This document shows positions 56,491 through 64,000 of a DNA stretch of 64,000 bases, piece by piece (the stretch's first letter is position 1; every line of letters starts with the position of its first letter). Where the stretch lies: contig NZ_CP137573.1 of NCBI RefSeq assembly GCF_033343995.1, positions 1,240,001 through 1,304,000 of the forward strand. The letters are read 5' to 3'. The stretch is from Streptomyces sp. HUAS YS2 (GTDB lineage Bacteria > Actinomycetota > Actinomycetes > Streptomycetales > Streptomycetaceae). Below the pieces are notes generated by a model that was not told the origin of the DNA, ran no database searches, and was given only the letters and a program-made list of their open reading frames with translations. The position numbers and the translations under genes are program-made.

Positions 56491-56827
56491 TCGCAACAGG
56501 CGATCCCGCCTCCGACGCCCGCCCCGGGCGGCACCCGTGTCCCACACCTGGACCCACGTCCCCGGGGTGACGCTCCTGGGCGACGCCGCCCATCTGATGC
56601 CCCCGTTGGGAGCGGGCGCGAACCTCGCGATGCTGAAAGGCGCCGAACTCGCCGAGGCCATCGCCACCGGCTCCGGAGATCTTGACGAGGCCGTCCGCGC
56701 CTGCGAGAAACGAATGCGGGCACGAGCCGGCAGGTGGGCGAAGCTCACGACGGCCGGTCCGGAACGCCTCGTCAGCCCGGACCCCGCCGAAACCCTCGCC
56801 CACCTCGACCAGGTCCAGCCGTCCTGA
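56491..56827 (+). pseudogene. C-terminal fragment of an FAD-dependent monooxygenase
   Basis: About 100 codons keep the FAD-binding third motif VTLLGDAAHLMPPLGAGAN, followed by LAMLKGAELAEAIATG and a terminal helix. This is typical of TetX/PHBH-like flavin monooxygenases. The N-terminal Rossmann fold with GxGxxG is missing, so it cannot be functional alone. It faces the TetR fragment. Confidence 0.75.
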
Positions 56828-56906
56828 CCGCCCTGTACCTGGGCCCACCCCCGCCTTTACTGTTGAGGTTCTGGGACCCGCCGCCGTCGGACGAACGGTA
56901 GAACCC

Positions 56907-58097
56907 ATGACCGCACGCCTCCCGGACACCGCGCCGGAGGACCTGGTCGCCGAGCTGCTGGCCGCCATCGCCGAGCAGCTCGGCGAGCCGCTGCCGGACA
57001 CGCTGCAGCGCGCGTTCCGAACAGTGCCGCGGCACCGGTTCCTGCCCGAGCGGATCTGGGTCCGCGACGGCGCCGGCGACTACGAGCGCGTGGACCGGGC
57101 CGACCGGCCCGACGAATGGATGGCCGCGGCCTACTCCGACGCGCCGCTCGTCACCCAGTTCACCGACGGCCTGCCGTCGTCGTCCGCGTCGATGCCGTCG
57201 ACGGTCGTCCGGACCCTCCTCCTCGCCGACCTCACACCGTCTGTTCCGGGGCAGCAGGACCACCGTGGGCGGGTGCTGGAGCTCGGGACCGGCACCGGGT
57301 TCGACGCGGCGCTGCTGTGCACGCTGATGGGTGCCGAGCAGGTCACGAGCGTCGAGTTGGACCCGAAACTTGCGGCGCGTGGCGAGCGGAACCTGAAGGC
57401 GGTCGGGTTCGCTCCGCGGGTCGTCGCGGGGGACGCGGCGGCCGGCTGGTCCGACGGTGGTCCGTACGACCAGATCCTCGCCACCTTCTCCGTCGACCAC
57501 GTGCCCGCGGCGTGGCTGGAGCAGGTCCGGCCGGGTGGGCGGATCGTGACGCCGTGGACGTCGCGCTGGTGCCGGTACGGCACCCTCGCCCTGACAGCCG
57601 GCCAGGACGGGGGCGCCGAGGGCCGGTTCCACTCGTTCGCGTCGTTCATGCCCATGCGCCCGCCCGCCGGGGCCGCACCGCCACCGGGGGCCGCGCCGGC
57701 CGAGGCGGTGACCACCGCCGCGGAGACGGTGACCGACGTGTCGCCGTGGGCGGTGGCGGGCGGCGACCTCGACGCCGAGTTCCACATCGGCCTCACCGTC
57801 CCCGGCGCCCACTTCGCCTGGGACACCAGCGGCCGGCACACGCACACCCGTCTCGAGATCCGCGACGACACCACCGGCTCGTGGGCAACCATCGACTACG
57901 ACGGGGACACCGCCGCCCGGTTCACCGTCGCGCAGGCCGGCCCGCGCGCGTTGTGGGACGAGGTCGCAGCGGCGTACGAACGGTGGGAGCGGCTCGGCCG
58001 CCCGTCCGTGGACCGGTACGGCCTCACCGTCGACGCGCACGGCAGCAAGCGCCTGTGGTTCTACGACTTCGGCCAGCTCGCACTCGGCGCGGACTGA
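56907..58097 (+). CDS. PCMT-like peptide/protein methyltransferase, orphan
   Basis: The 396-residue protein starts with a protein-isoaspartate-methyltransferase-like fold: FRTVPRHRFLPERIWVRD near residue 35, YSDAPLVTQFTDG, and motif I VLELGTGTGFDAALLC near 130. A 150-residue C-terminal domain (FHIGLTVPGAHFAWD onward) is not in housekeeping enzymes but occurs in methyltransferases of actinomycete peptide-maturation systems. No ATP-grasp or precursor gene is adjacent. Start ATG 56907 follows an intergenic gap; a longer frame into the fragment upstream is rejected. Confidence 0.82.
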   Translation: MTARLPDTAPEDLVAELLAAIAEQLGEPLPDTLQRAFRTVPRHRFLPERIWVRDGAGDYERVDRADRPDEWMAAAYSDAPLVTQFTDGLPSSSASMPSTVVRTLLLADLTPSVPGQQDHRGRVLELGTGTGFDAALLCTLMGAEQVTSVELDPKLAARGERNLKAVGFAPRVVAGDAAAGWSDGGPYDQILATFSVDHVPAAWLEQVRPGGRIVTPWTSRWCRYGTLALTAGQDGGAEGRFHSFASFMPMRPPAGAAPPPGAAPAEAVTTAAETVTDVSPWAVAGGDLDAEFHIGLTVPGAHFAWDTSGRHTHTRLEIRDDTTGSWATIDYDGDTAARFTVAQAGPRALWDEVAAAYERWERLGRPSVDRYGLTVDAHGSKRLWFYDFGQLALGAD

Positions 58098-58186
58098 CCG
58101 TCGCCGCGTGCGGCCCCGAACGTCCCGCGCCCTGGCGCCGCGGTGACGCGCCCCACCCACAGACCCTGCGCTTCGACCCGTCGCAG

Positions 58187-58239
58187 GATTCCGGGATCCG
58201 GTCTGGCGAAACCGGAATCGCAAATCGTACAATTCAGGC
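58187..58239 (+). promoter_or_regulatory. Leaderless promoter with long inverted repeat
   Basis: TACAAT (58228-58233) lies 6 nt before the ATG at 58240, so the transcript should start at the start codon. Upstream, GATTCCGG (58187-58194) and CCGGAATC (58212-58219) form a perfect 8-bp inverted repeat, a candidate operator for the regulator encoded next. No clear -35 was seen. Confidence 0.6.
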
Positions 58240-58578
58240 ATGGAGCAGGTCGAGCCGCGGACCAGCTGGACGTTCGTCACCCACCACGCCCGGATCCTCG
58301 CCATGATCCTTCGCGATCCGGAGATCCGACTGCGCGACCTGGCCGCCGGCTGCGGGCTCACTGAACGGGCAGCCGGAGCCATCGTCCGCGATCTCGAGAG
58401 CGCCGGATACCTCACGCGGGCACGTCGCGGCCGCCGCAACCACTACGAGGTCACGCCGGGGACCCTCTTCCGCCATCCGGCCGAGGGTCGCCACGAGGTC
58501 GCTGACCTCCTGCACCTGCTGGTCGACCTCGGCCCACGGGCCGGGAAGGCCGGCCACCCTCCCGGTACCGGGGTGTGA
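58240..58578 (+). CDS. Small winged-helix regulator
   Basis: The 112-residue protein has a MarR/ArsR-like winged helix: RLRDLAAGCGLTERAAGAIVR near residue 30, then DLESAGYLTRARRGRRNHYE as the wing. It resembles small regulators common in Streptomyces next to STAS/PP2C genes. It may bind the inverted repeat upstream of itself. The STAS-phosphatase gene follows 12 bases later and is probably co-transcribed. Confidence 0.85.
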   Translation: MEQVEPRTSWTFVTHHARILAMILRDPEIRLRDLAAGCGLTERAAGAIVRDLESAGYLTRARRGRRNHYEVTPGTLFRHPAEGRHEVADLLHLLVDLGPRAGKAGHPPGTGV

Positions 58579-58590
58579 AGGGAGCAGGCC

Positions 58591-60228
58591 ATGACCTCTC
58601 TTCCCGATCTTCCCGGCCGGCTGTCCTTCACTGCGGCGGAGCACATCAGCGGCACCATGCGCCCTTCGGTCGTCAGTGTGGTCCTCGAGCCCGGACCGCG
58701 GCGGGTGCTGGCCCGCGTGCGCGGCGAGATCGACATGGACGACGGCGACCGACTGCGCGGAGACCTCATCCCGGCGCTGAACTCCAGCCGCGACGGCCTC
58801 GACCTTGACCTGTCCGCAGTCACTTTCTGCGACACCACGGGACTGCACATCCTGCTGGACCTGGACCGGCTGGCCCTGGCGGCCGGTAAATCCCTCGTGC
58901 TGGCCGCCCTGAGTGGGCCGGTCGCTCGCCTGCTGCGCCTGAGCGGGGTGCAGCATCTGCTGACCGTCCGCGCCTGGCCCACGCCTTCCCGGCGGGGCGA
59001 GCCTGTATTCGGAGAGGCGACTGTGGCGCGTGATCGGATCGGGCTGGGCGACGTGCTGGAAGAAGCCGAGAACGCCGCGCCCGTGCACTCCCTCGATGTC
59101 GTGGCACGCAATCTCCGCGACCGGTTCGACGCCCGATTCGTGTCGTTCCTGTTCGTCGACGTCGTCGGCCGGCGCCTGCTGCGCGTCCACGACACCGCCG
59201 CGGAGCCGGGGCAACCGCCTGCCGAAAAGGTCCCTCTCGCGGGCAGCAGTATCTACGACGACGTGCTGCGCAGCCAGGAGCTGGTGGTGGCCGCAGACGG
59301 CCAGGGCGGCCATCGGGTGCTGGCCCCCGTCACCAACCGTGGCGACACCATCGGCGTCCTGGAGCTCTTCCTCGCCCAGGCCACACCACAGGTACGCACG
59401 CAGGTCCAGGAAGCCGCGCACGCTCTGGCGTACATCATCGTCACCGACCGCCGCTTCACCGACCTGTACCACTGGGGCAACCGCACCGGGCCGGTCAGCC
59501 TCTCCGCGGAGATCCAGCGCCAGCTCCTGCCCTCCGCCTCCTGCTGCGAGGCCTCCGAGTTCACCCTGGCCGCGGCCCTGGTCCCGGCCTTCGACATCGC
59601 CGGCGACACGTACGACTACAGCCTGGACACCCATACCCTGCACCTGTCGATCACCGATGCCATGGGCCACGACGTCCGCGCCTCACTGATGGCCACCCTG
59701 TTGGTCAACGCCTCCCGCGGCGCCCGCCGCGCCGGCGTCGGCCTCGCCGAACAGGCCCGCCAGATCCACGAAGCCCTCCTCAACCACGGCCACCACAGCC
59801 TCGCCACAGGACAGCTGCTGCGCATCGCGCTGGACGGCACCCGCTCCCAGCTGGTCAACGCCGGTCACCCCCGGCCCTATCTGCTGCGTGACGGTGCCGT
59901 CACCGAACTGGCCCTGGCCGTGAACCTTCCCTTCGGAATCCCTTCGCAAGGCCCCTACCAGGCCCAGGACCTCGACCTGCGCCCTGGTGACCGCCTCCTG
60001 CTCCACACCGACGGCATGCAGGAACGCGACGCCGAAGTGGTGGACCTGCCCGCTCTCCTGCGCAAGACCGAAGCCGAGCATCCGCGCGAGGTCGTGCGCA
60101 CCCTGGTCGGCGCCGTCACGGACGTCTACGGCGGCCACCCGCCGAAGGACGACGCCACGGTCCTGTGCCTGGACTGGCACGGGCCCACGCACACAGCGGA
60201 TGAACGGGCCACCTCCGCAGGTGCGTAG
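58591..60228 (+). CDS. STAS-GAF-PP2C (SpoIIE/RsbU-type) phosphatase
   Basis: The 545-residue protein joins an N-terminal STAS domain ([20 protein letters not shown] near residue 80), a GAF domain ([19 protein letters not shown], about 170-290) and a SpoIIE phosphatase. Acid motifs are [17 protein letters not shown] and [17 protein letters not shown], then [11 protein letters not shown] and [13 protein letters not shown]. Having an antagonist-like domain and a phosphatase in one chain suggests a partner-switching hub for a sigma factor, although no anti-sigma kinase gene is nearby. GGGAG supports ATG 58591. Confidence 0.92.
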   Translation: MTSLPDLPGRLSFTAAEHISGTMRPSVVSVVLEPGPRRVLARVRGEIDMDDGDRLRGDLIPALNSSRDGLDLDLSAVTFCDTTGLHILLDLDRLALAAGKSLVLAALSGPVARLLRLSGVQHLLTVRAWPTPSRRGEPVFGEATVARDRIGLGDVLEEAENAAPVHSLDVVARNLRDRFDARFVSFLFVDVVGRRLLRVHDTAAEPGQPPAEKVPLAGSSIYDDVLRSQELVVAADGQGGHRVLAPVTNRGDTIGVLELFLAQATPQVRTQVQEAAHALAYIIVTDRRFTDLYHWGNRTGPVSLSAEIQRQLLPSASCCEASEFTLAAALVPAFDIAGDTYDYSLDTHTLHLSITDAMGHDVRASLMATLLVNASRGARRAGVGLAEQARQIHEALLNHGHHSLATGQLLRIALDGTRSQLVNAGHPRPYLLRDGAVTELALAVNLPFGIPSQGPYQAQDLDLRPGDRLLLHTDGMQERDAEVVDLPALLRKTEAEHPREVVRTLVGAVTDVYGGHPPKDDATVLCLDWHGPTHTADERATSAGA

Positions 60229-60352
60229 AACACCGTATGGGCGAACGCGGCTGAGCGCCCCGCCCCCCGGACGGCCCCCGCCGCCGAGCACCGCCACGGC
60301 CCTGCGGTCAGGCTGCCACCGGGGGGACCACACATCGAGAGAGGACTCGACC

Positions 60353-60583
60353 GTGCCCGCTGACATCCCGGACATCTACCGCCGCACCGACCTGACCCGC
60401 GCCGCATGGCACAAGAGCAGCCACAGCGAAGGCGGCGCCGATTGCCTGGAAGTGGCGTTCCTCGACGGCGGAACCGTCGCCCTGCGCGACTCCAAGGACC
60501 TCAGCCGCCCCGCGCTGCTGTGCACTCCCGCCGAGTGGGCCGCCTTCACGGCCGGCGTCCGAGGCGGTGAATTCGACCAGTAG
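60353..60583 (+). CDS. DUF397 protein
   Basis: A 76-residue DUF397 protein: AAWHKSSHSEGGADCLEVAF and LRDSKDLSRPALLCTPAEWA are the family pattern. These usually lie next to an XRE-type regulator that they control. No such regulator is within reach, so this one is an orphan. GTG 60353 follows GAGAGAGGA. Confidence 0.9.
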   Translation: MPADIPDIYRRTDLTRAAWHKSSHSEGGADCLEVAFLDGGTVALRDSKDLSRPALLCTPAEWAAFTAGVRGGEFDQ

Positions 60584-60601
60584 GACCGAACGAACTCCCC
60601 A

Positions 60602-60617
60602 CCGGGCTTTCGCCCGG
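60602..60617 (+). terminator. Short hairpin terminator after the DUF397 gene
   Basis: CCGGGC (60602-60607), a 4-nt loop and GCCCGG (60612-60617) follow the stop by 19 bases. Confidence 0.55.
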
Positions 60618-60705
60618 CGCGGGTCCGGCCTCGTTCTCCCGGGTGAGCGGCCCAGCTCTGGGTAGCAGCCGTACCTGAGCCACACGCTCGGTCAGGAGGC
60701 GCGTC

Positions 60706-60942
60706 ATGACCACTCCGAGCAACCCCGACCCCGACCCCCGTACCGCCACAGGGCTCGAACCGGGCGGGGGCGTCCCCCCGGGCGACACCCCACCCGCCGA
60801 ATCGGGAACGAGCACCGGCACGGGACCGTACCGGCCGTTGCAACGCGGCTGGGCACGCGCCCCGCTGTTCATCGTGCTGGCCCTCGCACTCGTCGTCGCC
60901 CTGTTCTTCCTGGCGTACGCCATCGTCCTCGCCACCGGGTGA
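60706..60942 (+). CDS. Small single-pass membrane protein (DUF6480-like)
   Basis: A 78-residue protein with a Pro/Gly/Thr-rich N-terminus, the motif GPYRPLQRGWARAP and one C-terminal membrane helix (LFIVLALALVVALFFLAYAI). It resembles a small family found across Streptomyces, with no known function. GGAGGCG precedes ATG 60706. Confidence 0.8.
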   Translation: MTTPSNPDPDPRTATGLEPGGGVPPGDTPPAESGTSTGTGPYRPLQRGWARAPLFIVLALALVVALFFLAYAIVLATG

Positions 60943-60960
60943 GGCCGCACGGCCTCGGCG

Positions 60961-61194
60961 GAGCCGGATGCGGTCGCGTTCTACACCTCCGGGCAGCCCC
61001 TCCTGGAGGACTACTGCACGCAGGCCGTCCTGGCCCGTGCCGGGATCGGCACCCATCACCCGGATTTTCGGCTGCTCCCCGGCATCGAATGCGACATCCT
61101 CCAGGACGGCTCACTCGACCAGGACGAAGACCTGCTCGGCCGGCTCGACATCGTCGTGGCATCCGTGCACTCCAAGCTCCGCAGCCGGCGGTGA
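60961..61194 (+). pseudogene. PHP-domain protein fragment
   Basis: A frame without a start codon encodes LLPGIECDILQDGSLDQ and LLGRLDIVVASVHSKLR, ending at TGA 61192-61194. These match the metal-site region of PHP phosphoesterase-type proteins. Only a central piece of about 75 codons remains; both ends of the domain are missing, which indicates decay or a deletion. It lies directly after the stop of the small membrane protein and before the hemerythrin gene. Confidence 0.75.
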
Positions 61195-61315
61195 ACCACC
61201 CGCCTCCCCCGTCCGTGCGGGTGAGTCGCCGCGTACTGCGGGGCGACGGCAGGTCCGGCGGGGAACGGATCGGGGCGGGCCAGGGCGGCCCGACCCGAAC
61301 ACGCATGGAGGCGAC

Positions 61316-61876
61316 ATGGGACACGGCGGGAATGTGATCGACGAGCTGAAAGCCGACCACCGGGAGGTGGAGGAGATGTTCGGCCGCCTGAAGGCCATGA
61401 CCGGCGGCGGGCAGGAGCTCCGCGGTCTCATCGACGAGATCACCATCGAGCTGGTGCGGCACTCGGTCGCCGAGGAGCAGTACCTCTACCCGGCGGTACG
61501 CGAGCAGGTCGAGGGCGGCGGGCGGATGGCCGACAGGGAGATCGAGGATCACAGCCGCGTCGAGAAGATCCTCAAGCAGCTGGAGCAGATCAGCACCGAC
61601 GACGCACAGATCAAGCCGCTCCTGAAGCAGCTCATGGAAGAGGTCACGTCCCACATCAAGGACGAGGAGAGCAACCTCTTCCCGGCGCTGGAGCGAGCCT
61701 GCACGTCGCAGCAGCTGGACGATCTCGGGGACAAGATCCGCCGCGCCAAGGCCATGGCGCCCACCCGCCCGCACCCGGCGGCACCGAGCAGCCCCACGGC
61801 CAGCAAGCTCCTGGCGCCGGGCGCAGGCCTGGTGGATCGGGCCCGCGACTTCGTGACCGGCCGCGGCACGTCCTGA
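61316..61876 (+). CDS. Hemerythrin-like protein
   Basis: The 186-residue HHE-cation-binding protein has all expected iron ligands: His in DELKADHREVEEMF, VRHSVAEEQYLYP (His and Glu), EDHSRVEKIL and SHIKDEESNLFPAL. It likely binds oxygen or nitric oxide, or stores iron, in the cytoplasm. A Pro/Ala-rich tail follows residue 145. ATG 61316 has GGAG upstream. Confidence 0.93.
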   Translation: MGHGGNVIDELKADHREVEEMFGRLKAMTGGGQELRGLIDEITIELVRHSVAEEQYLYPAVREQVEGGGRMADREIEDHSRVEKILKQLEQISTDDAQIKPLLKQLMEEVTSHIKDEESNLFPALERACTSQQLDDLGDKIRRAKAMAPTRPHPAAPSSPTASKLLAPGAGLVDRARDFVTGRGTS

Positions 61877-62078
61877 CCCCTTGGGCCGGCAGCGCGGCGG
61901 CGGACCCGGAAGTGGAAGTCCGGGCCCGCCGAGGCAGGGACAGTCGGTGACGTGCGTCATGCCGCGCGACTGCCGTCTCCGGCTACCCTGGGTCGCCCAC
62001 GAGCGGAGCGGCGCAGCTTCGCGCCGCAGCTCGCGGACCGGCACGGGTCAGGGCGAGCACGCCCGGGAGGAAGCCGCC

Positions 62079-62597
62079 GTGTCCGCCGATCTCTCACCCG
62101 TCATAGCCGCCGGCACTCGCTGGCTGCTGACCGCCTTCCCGCCCGCCCCGGGCGCGTTCAGCCAGGCCCTGGCCGAGGCCCAGGCCGGTCAGGCCGTCAC
62201 CCTTGCAGCCGCTCTGCGGTACCCGACCCCGCTGGACGCACAGCTGCTCCATCTCCTCTCCCCCGGCGGAAGCGCCCGGCTGGACCGGCTGACCGGCGCC
62301 GATCACGGCGACGACGCCGATGCCGGCTGGCGGACCTGGGTGGACGAAACCGTCGTCAGCTGGGCCGCCTGTCTCCTCGCGGACCCCACCCTGGCCATGG
62401 ACGCCCATCACCTCGCCGATCGCGGCCAGGCAGGGGAGGTCACCCGCCTCACCCGCCCCGGCAACCACGAACACGACGCCGCACCTCTGCTGCGCCACCC
62501 CGACCTGCTCGAACCGATCGCCGCCCTCCACCGGGCGTCCCTGCTGGATCTGATGGGTCTGGATCTGCTCGACAACGAGAACGCCACTCTCGGGTAG
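62079..62597 (+). CDS. Uncharacterised 172-residue protein
   Basis: I do not recognise this protein. It is Ala/Leu/Asp-rich and mostly helical, with GTRWLLTAFPPAPGAFSQAL near the N-terminus and repeated Leu-rich segments (ALHRASLLDLMGLDLLD). No signal, membrane helix or catalytic motif is seen. GGGAGG 7 bases before GTG 62079 supports the start. A longer reading from 61881 is in the same frame but lacks a ribosome site. Confidence 0.7.
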   Translation: MSADLSPVIAAGTRWLLTAFPPAPGAFSQALAEAQAGQAVTLAAALRYPTPLDAQLLHLLSPGGSARLDRLTGADHGDDADAGWRTWVDETVVSWAACLLADPTLAMDAHHLADRGQAGEVTRLTRPGNHEHDAAPLLRHPDLLEPIAALHRASLLDLMGLDLLDNENATLG

Positions 62598-62664
62598 GGG
62601 CAGCCGACACGGCTCGGAACTCGACGGCATCGGCCTTCTCAGCTGCCGACCTCCCGCCCGTGTC

Positions 62665-62856
62665 TCAGCAGGGGCCCTTGTCCTGGCCCGTGCCGCAAAC
62701 CGGGCCGGGGTCCTCGTAGATGGAGATCAGGAAGACGACGAAGGCCACCAGGGCCACCAACGTGCCTATGCGCCACAGCAATTCGACGCGCTTCCGCGCG
62801 TCCTCGTCATGCTCGTGCTCGTGATCAGCGTGATCGTCACCGTTGTCGCCGCTCAT
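62665..62856 (-). CDS. Small membrane protein
   Basis: A 63-residue protein with an acidic, His-rich N-terminus (MSGDNGDDHADHEHEHDED) and one membrane helix (LLWRIGTLVALVAFVVFLISI). Two Cys lie near the end (PVCGTGQDKGPC). Function is unknown; His-rich ends may bind metal. A GAGGGGGG ribosome site precedes ATG 62856. Confidence 0.72.
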   Translation of the reverse strand: MSGDNGDDHADHEHEHDEDARKRVELLWRIGTLVALVAFVVFLISIYEDPGPVCGTGQDKGPC

Positions 62857-63038
62857 GGTCCCCCCTCGGACGAGTGCAGCGGAGGAATACCCCGAAGGCG
62901 CGAGCGGCAACCGCGTCGGCGTGCGGACGGGACGTCCGCGCCCCGGGCCGGCGGCTCGGCGGGGACGTCGTCGGTCCCGGATCGGTCGTCGACGGCCGCC
63001 GGACGAGGTAGCCGCCGACGCGCCGGTTCGGCCGGCCC

Positions 63039-63407
63039 TCACCCTTTCTCTTCCATACGGATGGCACGCCGCAGCTCGTCAGCCGCTTCGCTGCTCGTGC
63101 CTTCGCGCTGCTCCAGCAGTGCAGCGGCAATGGCGTCCAGCTTGCGCTGAACGGCATGTGTGTCACGCCGTTCGGTGTTCTTCAGCAGGGCGAGCAGCAT
63201 GAGGTTGACCGATGTCATGACGTCTCCGGCGAAGATCAGCCAGGACAGCGGCGGGTGCACGAAGTGCAGGGCGATCGTGCCGAGGACCAGGAGCACGCAC
63301 AGGACGTAGAACGGAGGGGAGCTGGTGACGTTCGACGCCCGATCTGCAAACGCGGCGAACCGATCGCTTCCGGCACCGGACCGCTCGGCAGGATGATCAG
63401 TGGTCAT
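63039..63407 (-). CDS. Low-affinity iron permease-like protein
   Basis: The product has 122 residues from ATG 63407; ATG 63416 adds three, but AGGAAG would then lie too close. Two membrane helices, FYVLCVLLVLGTIALHFVHP and WLIFAGDVMTSVNLMLLALL, match the Fet4-like family. Charged residues (LKNTERRDTHAVQRKLD) form the C-terminus. Whether the actinobacterial proteins move iron is unproven. Convergence with the IS end suggests no read-through. Confidence 0.85.
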   Translation of the reverse strand: MTTDHPAERSGAGSDRFAAFADRASNVTSSPPFYVLCVLLVLGTIALHFVHPPLSWLIFAGDVMTSVNLMLLALLKNTERRDTHAVQRKLDAIAAALLEQREGTSSEAADELRRAIRMEEKG

Positions 63408-63539
63408 GCCCACCATGCTTCCTGGACATGACTCATCGCTTCGGGACCATGAGGCTCGGGCGCGCCTCGGCCCGGAGCGTGTGGCGCAAGGTCGGCACCG
63501 CCGTTGTCGTCCAGGGCGGTGCCGCTCTCCTGCCTCTAG

Positions 63540-64000
63540 GTCGTGTCCGGAAAGTCATGGGAGCCAGAGTCGGAGGCAGGCGAGGGTGACCATGGCTTGG
63601 TAGTGGACGGCGCGTTTGTCGTAGCGGGTGGCCAGGGCCCGGTTCTGCTTGAGCCGGCTGAAACAGCGTTCGACAACGTTGCGGCGCCGGTAGGCGGTCC
63701 GGTCGAGGCGGCAGCGGGTCTCGCCGCGGCGGATGCGCCCGTTGATCTGGTCGATCCGCTCCGGGATCGTGCAGGCGATCCCGCGTCGCCTCAGGTAGGC
63801 CCGGATCTTGCGGGCCGAGTAGCCCTTGTCTGCGACCACGCGCTGGGGCCGGGTCCGGGGCCTGCCGGGCCCCGGCCGGGCGACGCGGATCCGGTCCATG
63901 ACCGCCTCGAACTGGGTGCAGTCGTTGACGTTCCCGCCGGTCAGGGTGAAGGCCAGTGGCCGGCCCTGGCCGTCGCAGGCCAGGTGGATCTTGCTGGTCA
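63540..64000 (-). mobile_element. IS5-family insertion sequence, right end cut by window
   Basis: The element seems to end at about 63540 (gtcgtgtccggaaagtc), 15 bases after the transposase stop. The rest extends beyond the window. No target-site repeat can be verified because the other end is absent. Confidence 0.75.
63555..63998 (-). CDS. IS5-family DDE transposase, C-terminal part
   Basis: 147 codons remain. TSKIHLACDGQGRPLA carries the first catalytic Asp region, RVVADKGYSARKIRAYLRRR the second, and NVVERCFSRLKQNRALATRYD the Glu. The order fits IS5 transposases. The frame continues to the window edge. Many IS5 members need a programmed frameshift, and its site would lie outside this window. 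Confidence 0.88.
   Translation of the reverse strand, partial: TSKIHLACDGQGRPLAFTLTGGNVNDCTQFEAVMDRIRVARPGPGRPRTRPQRVVADKGYSARKIRAYLRRRGIACTIPERIDQINGRIRRGETRCRLDRTAYRRRNVVERCFSRLKQNRALATRYDKRAVHYQAMVTLACLRLWLP

Noticed and set aside
60968..61876. A 302-residue hemerythrin reading with a long N-terminus.
   Set aside because: The added part is out of frame with the PHP remnant and has no ribosome site; the hemerythrin domain begins at ATG 61316.
62665..63042. A longer start for the small membrane protein.
   Set aside because: The added N-terminus is Arg/Pro-rich; a good ribosome site precedes ATG 62856.

Overview
The window is very GC-rich DNA with gene features typical of Streptomyces or a close actinomycete: a complete conservon (cvnA-D), an orphan DUF397 gene, several PP2C/SpoIIE-type phosphatases, many GTG starts and frequent 4-base start/stop overlaps. 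No tRNA, rRNA, CRISPR array or prophage was seen. The right edge is cut inside an IS5-type insertion sequence.

Layout. 1-4.3 kb: the tail of an acyl-CoA dehydrogenase, then on the minus strand a conservon (sensor kinase, roadblock protein, DUF742 protein, GTPase) ending in a GAF gene. 4.8-9.2 kb: katG divergent from a Fur-family regulator with a palindrome inside the katG promoter, then argG with an apparently leaderless promoter. 9.3-11.1 kb: a GH15 trehalase/glucoamylase-like enzyme. 11.3-24.05 kb: ten plus-strand genes for a surface or secreted glycan (two GT2, two GT4, a Wzx-like flippase, a kinase-like/GT4 fusion, a PIG-L deacetylase, a GT39-like membrane transferase, a glycosidase and a CelD-type acyltransferase), most of them overlapping.

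24.04-30.3 kb holds the most unusual locus: one roughly 1,500-residue ORF joining a multi-span membrane region, GAF, PAS, GGDEF and EAL domains to a complete alpha-oxoamine synthase (the BioF/KBL/CqsA fold), coupled by GTGA to a SAM methyltransferase and divergent from a TetR regulator across an AT-rich palindromic gap. It looks like a cyclic-di-GMP-linked small-molecule synthesis module. 30.3-32.1 kb: a HEAT-repeat/MerR-HEAT operon behind a MerR-type promoter. 32.2-40.5 kb: an acyl-CoA ligase divergent from an AraC regulator, followed by a catabolic operon (BKACE, quinone oxidoreductase, TauD-type dioxygenase, MFS transporter, RBBP9-like hydrolase).

40.7-63.5 kb is mixed accessory sequence: a secreted phytase/esterase-like protein, two SpoIIE-type phosphatases, a sortase next to a secreted protein with exact 96-bp repeats, a VOC protein, an orphan solute-binding lipoprotein, a metallo-beta-lactamase-fold hydrolase with two decayed partial copies nearby, a Glu/Leu/Phe/Val dehydrogenase with TetR control, an ArsR/aldo-keto reductase divergent pair, a PCMT-like methyltransferase, a hemerythrin and small membrane proteins. 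Four clear gene remnants lie in gaps: a frameshifted methyltransferase tail, a TetR/FAD-monooxygenase divergent pair that has lost both N-termini, and a PHP-domain fragment.
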